This document shows positions 58,941 to 64,000 of a DNA stretch of 64,000 nt, piece after piece. The DNA comes from Phaeobacter sp. 22II1-1F12B. Lineage in GTDB: Bacteria > Pseudomonadota > Alphaproteobacteria > Rhodobacterales > Rhodobacteraceae. Numbering within the stretch: position 1 is the first letter of the stretch; every line of letters starts with the position of its first letter. The stretch lies in the NCBI RefSeq assembly GCF_002210165.1, contig NZ_AQQP01000001.1, forward strand, positions 372,001-436,000, read 5' to 3'. The notes beneath the pieces were generated by a model. It ran no database searches, was not told the DNA's origin, and saw nothing but the letters and a program-made list of their open reading frames with translations. Made by a program: the position numbers and the translations under genes.

Positions 58941-60332
58941 ATGTATAGAATGCCTCTGAGTTTCGCCGAGCCGGTAGAATCCGCCATCCCGCTTCACATC
59001 GTCGAAGGAAATACCATCGATGCGTGGCTATCCGACAAACCGGCCGATTTTGCGGAATGGGTGCGTCTCAACGGATTCGAAGGCGGCATCGGTCAGGTTC
59101 TCATCGTGCCATCGGGGCCGGACCGGCCGGTTTCCGCGCTGGTCGGTTATGGCACTGCCGCCAAACGCAAACGGGGCAGGTACGTCCTTGCATCCGCCGC
59201 CGCGAAATTGCCCGAGGGCGTGTATCGCATCGCTTCGGGTGCCCCGGAAACCGGACTTGAGACCGAATGTCTTGGCTGGTTGCTCAGCGCCTATCGTTTT
59301 GATCGTTATCGCAAAAAACCGTCGAAACCCGCCCGGCTTATCGCGCCCGAAGGGATCGACGCAAAGCGGGTCGAAACCATCGCGGCAGGCGAAGTTCTGT
59401 TGCGTGACCTGATCAATACGCCGACGTCGGACATGGGCCCCGACAAGCTTGAAGAGGCGGCCTCGGCGCTTGCTTCGATGCACGGTGCACAGTTCTCCTC
59501 GATTGTCGGTGATGACCTGATCGAGCAGAATTTCCCGATGATTCACGCCGTTGGCCGAGCGTCCGAAACACCGCCGAGGCTGGTCGAATTCAACTGGGGC
59601 AGCACGGGGCCCAAATTGACCCTCGTCGGCAAGGGCGTCTGTTTCGACACGGGCGGGCTTGATATCAAGCCGCCGTCGAACATGCTGCTGATGAAAAAGG
59701 ACATGGGTGGCGCGGCCAATGTTCTGGGCCTTGCTCATATGATCATGGCGCTGAAGCTGCCGGTGCAGTTGCGGGTGCTGATCCCGGCCGTGGAAAACTC
59801 GATTGCGGGTAATGCCTTCCGGCCCAGCGATATTCTTATGTCGCGTAAGGGGCTGACGGTCGAAGTAAACAATACCGATGCAGAAGGTCGCCTTGTTCTG
59901 GCCGATGCGCTCGCGCTTGCGGAAGAGGGCGCGCCCGATCTGGTGATCTCGATGGCGACGCTGACAGGGGCCGCGCGGGTGGCCGTGGGCCCTGATATTG
60001 CGCCGTTTTTCACCGATGACAGCGATGCGGCGATGGCCCTGTCGCGGGCTGCCGGTCGGGTGGATGATCCGGTCTGGCAATTGCCCTTCCACGAACCCTA
60101 TGAGGAGATGATCGAACCTGCTTATGCCGATCTCGACAACGCGCCATCGGGCGGTTTTGCCGGGGCGACGACGGCCGCGCTTTTCCTGCGGCGCTTTGTG
60201 GGGGGGGCGCGTTACATGCATTTCGACATCTACGGCTGGTCGCCGACGGATCGGCCCGGTCGGTCCAAGGGCGGCACGGGTCAGGGTATTCGCGCGCTTC
60301 TCGAAGCCCTGCCGGAGCTGCTAAAGCTGTGA
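58941..60332 (+). CDS. pepA: Leucyl aminopeptidase, M17 family
   Basis: 463 residues. The M17 signature NTDAEGRLVLADAL is present, with metal/active-site Lys and Asp residues in 'LVGKGVCFDTGGLDIKP' and 'LLMKKDMGGAANV'. The N-terminal domain is shorter than in E. coli PepA. Cytosolic hexameric peptidase. Its stop overlaps the next start as GTGA, so a peptidoglycan-peptide recycling partnership with the NlpC/P60 protein is plausible; relatives are often annotated simply as leucyl aminopeptidase family protein. Confidence 0.93.
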   Translation: MYRMPLSFAEPVESAIPLHIVEGNTIDAWLSDKPADFAEWVRLNGFEGGIGQVLIVPSGPDRPVSALVGYGTAAKRKRGRYVLASAAAKLPEGVYRIASGAPETGLETECLGWLLSAYRFDRYRKKPSKPARLIAPEGIDAKRVETIAAGEVLLRDLINTPTSDMGPDKLEEAASALASMHGAQFSSIVGDDLIEQNFPMIHAVGRASETPPRLVEFNWGSTGPKLTLVGKGVCFDTGGLDIKPPSNMLLMKKDMGGAANVLGLAHMIMALKLPVQLRVLIPAVENSIAGNAFRPSDILMSRKGLTVEVNNTDAEGRLVLADALALAEEGAPDLVISMATLTGAARVAVGPDIAPFFTDDSDAAMALSRAAGRVDDPVWQLPFHEPYEEMIEPAYADLDNAPSGGFAGATTAALFLRRFVGGARYMHFDIYGWSPTDRPGRSKGGTGQGIRALLEALPELLKL

Positions 60333-61165
60333 GCGACCGTCGCAGCCACTTTGCCAATACGCGCGTCGCCCATAGCAGCCTGCGCGGGAAGGTCGAGGCC
60401 GAGCGGTTTACCGATGGCACGTGGATGCGCGTGATCCAACCGGTTGCCGATCTGCTTGCCGCGCCGGACAGTACAGGGCCGGACCGGCAGGTGATCTGGG
60501 GCGAGCCGTTCCACGTGCTGGAAATCCACGAGGCTCTGGCCTTTGGGCGCTGCGGTCTGAACGGGCATGTGGGTTATCTCCCCGAGCAAGCGCTGGGCGA
60601 AGCGGACACACCTACGCATCGCGTCAAGGTACGGCAAACGCTTGGTTTTTCCCGTCCCGATTTCAAGGAACCCCATCCGGTCGGCCTTAGCATCGGAAGT
60701 CGTTTGCGCGTGACCGGGGAAACAGGCCGGTTTCTGGAATGCGGCGAGGGGATGTTCATTCCCAAGGCACATCTGGCGCTGCTGGAAACGCCCGAAAGCG
60801 ATCCGGTTGCCGTGGCCGAGCGGTTGCTCGGCACGCCCTATCTGTGGGGCGGCAACAGTCACGCGGGGCTTGATTGTTCGGGTCTCGTGCAAGTGGGTAT
60901 GCAGGCCTGTGATCGCGCCTGCCCCGGGGACAGCGACCAGCAGCTGGCGCAGCTTGGGCCGCTATTGCCGGAAGGGACGGAGCCCCGCCGGGGTGATCTC
61001 ATGTTCTGGAAAGGCCATGTCGCCTGGGCCTCGGGTCCGGACATGTTGCTGCATGCGAATGCCTATCACATGGCGGTGGCGTACGAGCCGCTGAAAGAGG
61101 CAATCACCCGGATCGTCGATCAGGGCGACGGGCCGGTCATCGGGCATATCCGGCCGCTGGGATAG
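60329..61165 (+). CDS. NlpC/P60-family cell-wall peptidase with SH3-like domains
   Basis: 278 residues from GTG 60329. Two bacterial SH3-like segments (about 15-130; 'MRVIQPVADLLAAPD', 'YLPEQALGEADTPTHRV') precede an NlpC/P60 domain with catalytic Cys in 'GGNSHAGLDCSGLVQ', His in 'MFWKGHVAWASGP' and a third polar residue near 'LLHANAYHM'. Such proteins cleave D-gamma-Glu-diamino-acid bonds. No signal peptide is seen, so it may act on recycled muropeptides in the cytoplasm, in line with coupling to an aminopeptidase. Confidence 0.9.
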   Translation: MSDRRSHFANTRVAHSSLRGKVEAERFTDGTWMRVIQPVADLLAAPDSTGPDRQVIWGEPFHVLEIHEALAFGRCGLNGHVGYLPEQALGEADTPTHRVKVRQTLGFSRPDFKEPHPVGLSIGSRLRVTGETGRFLECGEGMFIPKAHLALLETPESDPVAVAERLLGTPYLWGGNSHAGLDCSGLVQVGMQACDRACPGDSDQQLAQLGPLLPEGTEPRRGDLMFWKGHVAWASGPDMLLHANAYHMAVAYEPLKEAITRIVDQGDGPVIGHIRPLG

Positions 61166-61188
61166 GGCAAAAACGCGATGCACAAGCC

Positions 61189-61215
61189 GTACACCCCCTG
61201 TACACCCCCCGTACA
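61189..61215. repeat. Short GTACACCCCC tandem repeat
   Basis: GTACACCCCCT, GTACACCCCCC and GTACA follow one another at 61189-61215 (11-bp period) between two convergent genes. Purpose unknown; could be slippage-derived. Confidence 0.6.
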
Positions 61216-61226
61216 TCGGATTGGCA

Positions 61227-61565
61227 CTATTTGACGGCGCGGATCAGTTTCTTTTCCAGCACGCGCAGCACGGATTTCAGATCGGGCCCGCGCTTGAGGA
61301 TCTGGCCGTCCATCCCCACGACCGCGTACATGCCCTGTCGGTTGCGCAGCTTGGGATGTTTTTCGATCCGGTAGAGCGGATTTTCTGCAGTGCGTCGGAA
61401 CACCGAAAAAACGGCAAAGTCGCGCAGCGATGAAATGCCGTAATCCCGCCATTCGCCCGCGGCTACCATACGTCCGTACACTGAAAGAATGGTCTGCAAC
61501 TCGCGCCGGTCAAAGGACACCTGTCCAGGGATGCCGGTGAACGGGCTTGGAGGATGAATTGTCAT
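61227..61565 (-). CDS. DUF2794 protein
   Basis: 112 residues from ATG 61565; the longer frame upstream has unlike codon use and overlaps the paaX end. 'VSFDRRELQTILSVYGRMVAAGEWRDYGIS' (in part), 'AVFSVFRRTAENPLYRIEKHP' (in part) and 'GPDLKSVLRVLEKKLIRAV' are the conserved blocks of DUF2794, a small alphaproteobacterial family of unknown function. Confidence 0.88.
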   Translation of the reverse strand: MTIHPPSPFTGIPGQVSFDRRELQTILSVYGRMVAAGEWRDYGISSLRDFAVFSVFRRTAENPLYRIEKHPKLRNRQGMYAVVGMDGQILKRGPDLKSVLRVLEKKLIRAVK

Positions 61566-61596
61566 GTATCGAGATTTGCGCCAAACGGCTGACAAA

Positions 61597-62400
61597 TCAA
61601 GCCTCTTGCAGCCCGCCAAATCGTCGCGCCAGCCGCGCATCGGCAGGCGGCATCGGTGCAAGGTCGCCATCACCGCTGTCGAGCCAGGCCTCGGCGGCGG
61701 GGGCAAGCCTGCGATAAGCTTCGGCGACGGCAAGGCGCGGGTTCTTCAGCGGCGCGTCGGCAGGCATCAGTTCCGGGGCAATATCGCCATAGCGCAGGGT
61801 GATCCGGCGCCAGCGGTGGATCAGCAACAGACGCGAAGCGGCAGCGTCGAGATCGGTTTCCAGCCGTGCGGATTGCAGGGCGTCGAGGTCGTCGCGCAAC
61901 CCGTCCAGCGCAAGGCGTTGCCCCTCACCGAGGAGCGTGGCGCGGTAGCTTTCGCTGATCGTGTCGATCGCCCCGGTCAGCCGCAGATCAGCGGGCGGGC
62001 TGGAGGCATCCGCCGGGGTGAGTTCTATCTGCTGCGCGCCATCCGGCGAGATGTTCAGCGTCATTGCCCATCGGGACACAGGCTTCGTCTGCGGCGCGGC
62101 ATAGATCTGGGTTGTCGCGGGGGCGAAACGATCAAGCCCCTGTTCGCTTAGGCGATAGAGGCTAAGCCGTCCGGAACGGGTGCTTGTGACCCAGCCGTCG
62201 CGGTTCAGACGCGACAGGGCGGTGCGCAAGGTGCCCTGTTCGATCCCGACCCGGCCCAGCAGCGCGCCAAGCCGTGCGGTCGAGATCTCGCCGCCCCGGT
62301 CCTGCACAAGATCGCCGAAAGCGGTGATCACGAGCGACCATACTCGCAGCCGGCCCTGATTGTGCAAGGCATTGATCAAAGGGGAAATAGGGTCGCTCAT
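61597..62400 (-). CDS. paaX: PaaX-family transcriptional repressor
   Basis: 267 residues. N-terminal winged helix ('VWSLVITAFGDLVQDRGGEI', 'GIEQGTLRTALSRLNRDGWV'), middle PaaX domain and C-terminal helical domain. PaaX represses phenylacetate-degradation genes and responds to phenylacetyl-CoA. It lies just downstream of paaZ on the same strand, after a terminator-like hairpin, so local control of paa genes is likely. Confidence 0.9.
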   Translation of the reverse strand: MSDPISPLINALHNQGRLRVWSLVITAFGDLVQDRGGEISTARLGALLGRVGIEQGTLRTALSRLNRDGWVTSTRSGRLSLYRLSEQGLDRFAPATTQIYAAPQTKPVSRWAMTLNISPDGAQQIELTPADASSPPADLRLTGAIDTISESYRATLLGEGQRLALDGLRDDLDALQSARLETDLDAAASRLLLIHRWRRITLRYGDIAPELMPADAPLKNPRLAVAEAYRRLAPAAEAWLDSGDGDLAPMPPADARLARRFGGLQEA

Positions 62401-62446
62401 AGGCGACTGTCATAGGGTTAGGCCGAGTTTCGCACAAGGGTGAGGC

Positions 62447-62475
62447 GGCGGGCAAAGCGCTTGGCGTTGCCCGCC
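62447..62475 (-). terminator. paaZ-paaX intergenic hairpin
   Basis: GGCGGGCAA (62447-62455) pairs perfectly with TTGCCCGCC (62467-62475), 10 bp past the paaZ stop. It probably ends or attenuates the paaZ transcript before paaX. Confidence 0.75.
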
Positions 62476-62484
62476 GAACATTGC

Positions 62485-64000
62485 CTATTCGGGACGTTCA
62501 TAGCTGACCATCGTCAGCAGTTCGTATTCCGCGACCTGATCGCCGTCCTGATTGGTCAGCGTCGCATTCCACGCGACTTCGCCATAGCTGTCGGTTCGTT
62601 GCGTCTTGCGCTTGCAGGTCAGGCGCACCTTGATGCTGTCGCCGGGACTGACCGGTTTCTGGAAGGACAGGCTGTTCAATCCGGTATTGGCCAGAACCGG
62701 GCCGGGATCGGGCTGCACGAAAAGCCCTGCGGCAAAGGATAAGAGCAGGTAGCCATGCGCGACGCGGCCCGGGAAGAAGGGGTTCGCCTTGGCGGCATCT
62801 TCGTCCATGTGGGCATAGAAAGTATCGCCGGTGAAATGGGCAAAATGCTCAATATCGTCGAGCGTGACGGTGCGCGATTTGGTGTGCAGCGTCTCGCCGA
62901 TCCGGATTTCGCGGAAGGTGCGCTGGAAAGGGTGGTCGGGCCCTTCGATTTCGGGTGCGCCGGTAATCCACTGGCCGGTGATGGCCGAGATGACATCGGG
63001 GCCACCCTGAATCGCGGTGCGCTGCATGTAATGCATGACGCCTCGGATGCCGCCGAGTTCCTCGCCCCCGCCTGCGCGACCGGGGCCGCCATGGACCATG
63101 TGCGGCATGGGCGCGCCGTGGCCGGTCGCGGCCTTGGTGCTATTGCGGCCCGTGATGTAGAGACGCCCGTGCCATGCGGCGCTGTCGAGCACGACCTGCC
63201 GCGCGACCTCGGGATCGCCGGTCACCAGCGAGGCCACGAGCGAGCCGCCGCCCCGATTGGCAAGCTGCGCCGCGTGGGCGAGATCGCGATAGGGCATGAG
63301 GGTCGAAACCGGGCCAAAGGCTTCGAGTTCGTGAACCGCTTGGGCCTTGTCCGGGTCATCGCATTGCAGCAGGGTTGGCGCGAGGAAAGCGCCATCGGGT
63401 CCGGCGCCGACCAGATCGAGCGTTTCCGGGTCGCCGGTCAGGCGAATCGTTTCACCCGAAAGGGCGCGCAGCTTGCCGAGCACATCCTCTTTCTGGGCAG
63501 CAGAGGCGAGCGCCCCCATGCGGACCGAGTCGTCTGCCGGGTCGCCGATGGTGGTTTTCGACAACCGCTCCATCAGCGCTTCGCTGACGTCTTTCATCGC
63601 GGAAGAGGGGACGATGATACGGCGGATGGCGGTGCATTTCTGACCCGCCTTGGTGGTGATCTCGTTCGCGGCCTCCTTGATGAAGGCGTCGAATTCCGGG
63701 GTGCCGGCGATGGCATCGGGGCCAAGGATCGTCGCGTTCAGGCTGTCCTGTTCGGAATGGAACCGCACCGAATTGCGCATCAGCGAGGGGTTGGCGCGCA
63801 GGTGCAGGGCGGTATCGGCGGAACCTGTAAATCCGACCACATCCTGCGGCGTCAGCCGGTCGAGCATGTCGCCGGTACCACCGATTACGAGCTGGACCGC
63901 GCCTTCGGGCACGAGGCCCGATTCGATGATCATGCGGAAACAGGCCTCGGTCAGGTAGCAGGTCTGGGTGGCGGGTTTGACGATGGCGGGCATCCCGGCC
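62485..64000 (-). CDS. paaZ: Phenylacetate degradation bifunctional protein PaaZ, N-terminus outside window
   Basis: At least 504 codons; the frame continues past the window end, so the true start is not seen. An aldehyde dehydrogenase part (upstream to about residue 340 of the visible piece) has 'GQKCTAIRRIIVPSS' with the catalytic Cys and 'GFTGSADTALHL'. A MaoC-type hydratase part has 'HFTGDTFYAHMDEDAAKANPF' and 'GRVAHGYLLLSFAAGLF' (Asp/His dyad). PaaZ opens the oxepin-CoA ring and oxidises the resulting aldehyde. Context with paaX fits. Confidence 0.95.
   Translation of the reverse strand, partial: AGMPAIVKPATQTCYLTEACFRMIIESGLVPEGAVQLVIGGTGDMLDRLTPQDVVGFTGSADTALHLRANPSLMRNSVRFHSEQDSLNATILGPDAIAGTPEFDAFIKEAANEITTKAGQKCTAIRRIIVPSSAMKDVSEALMERLSKTTIGDPADDSVRMGALASAAQKEDVLGKLRALSGETIRLTGDPETLDLVGAGPDGAFLAPTLLQCDDPDKAQAVHELEAFGPVSTLMPYRDLAHAAQLANRGGGSLVASLVTGDPEVARQVVLDSAAWHGRLYITGRNSTKAATGHGAPMPHMVHGGPGRAGGGEELGGIRGVMHYMQRTAIQGGPDVISAITGQWITGAPEIEGPDHPFQRTFREIRIGETLHTKSRTVTLDDIEHFAHFTGDTFYAHMDEDAAKANPFFPGRVAHGYLLLSFAAGLFVQPDPGPVLANTGLNSLSFQKPVSPGDSIKVRLTCKRKTQRTDSYGEVAWNATLTNQDGDQVAEYELLTMVSYERPE

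Noticed and set aside
59028-60221. 397-codon minus-strand frame opposite pepA
   Set aside because: Antisense; basic, low-complexity product typical of reverse-complement GC-rich genes.
1-64000. CRISPR arrays, rRNA genes, riboswitches
   Set aside because: No regularly spaced repeats, rRNA signatures or riboswitch-like leaders were recognised by reading; a covariance-model scan was not possible.

Overview
The window looks like a chromosomal segment of a flagellated alphaproteobacterium, most likely a marine Rhodobacterales (Roseobacter-group) strain. Reasons: the flagellar set has the alphaproteobacterial regulators FlaF and FlbT, plus MotE and a DUF6468 protein beside FliL and MotA. The right half carries gene families common in roseobacters (polyamine ABC operons, DoeA, HpaR/HpaH/HpaI, DUF3095, DUF2794, PaaX/PaaZ). 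No genus can be named from sequence alone.

Layout. 1-700: end of an F420-reductase-like NAD(P)-binding protein and a cupin close to the Mn-dependent cupin hydroxynitrile lyases. 740-2374: decayed IS481 and IS3 pieces ending one base from the fliP stop codon. 2376-10527: first flagellar block (fliP, fliN, fliH, fliF leftward; fliL, DUF6468, motE, motA and a periplasmic TPR protein rightward). 11136-19052: tRNA-Ser(GCT) followed by a 7.8-kb integrative element with a recognisable attR. It holds a tyrosine integrase, a single-chain nuclease/methylase (type ISP-like), and an RSF1010/IncQ-like mobilisation set (mobA, an out-of-frame nested mobB-like gene, an oriT-like hairpin plus nic-like sequence, and a small gene in the mobC position). 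A RepA-like ATPase and a 66-bp palindrome complete it. 19250-22760: a second, destroyed integrase gene next to tRNA-Leu(GAG), interrupted by a nearly complete IS3-family element, then IS scraps and a TPR gene fused to an IS110-like fragment. 22886-27743: second flagellar block (flgD, fliK; flgJ-like, flgN, flagellin, flaF, flbT). 27850-28671: a head-to-head pair of IS ends and tRNA-Thr(TGT). Both flagellar blocks look clearly more AT-rich than the metabolic half.

28967-64000 is compact, GC-rich core genome with long operons. Main units: a polyamine uptake/oxidation operon (potF-potA-potB-potC-puuB) divergent from a GntR regulator and a class III aminotransferase; a doeA-argE-like pair divergent from a second polyamine-type ABC operon with unusually long permeases and an inserted DUF1330 gene; and two MltB-like lytic transglycosylases around an amidohydrolase and an FMN glutamate-synthase-like protein. 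These are followed by hpaR, a PLP decarboxylase, hpaH and hpaI; then DUF3095, an MFS carrier, asd, a beta carbonic anhydrase, a degenerate HPt-like protein, a leucyl aminopeptidase with an NlpC/P60 hydrolase, DUF2794, paaX and the end of paaZ (cut by the window edge).

The most interesting object is the tRNA-Ser element. It pairs site-specific chromosomal integration with an IncQ-plasmid-style mobilisation/replication core and one restriction-modification-like cargo gene. All functional statements are inferred from protein motifs and gene order; no search or computation was run.
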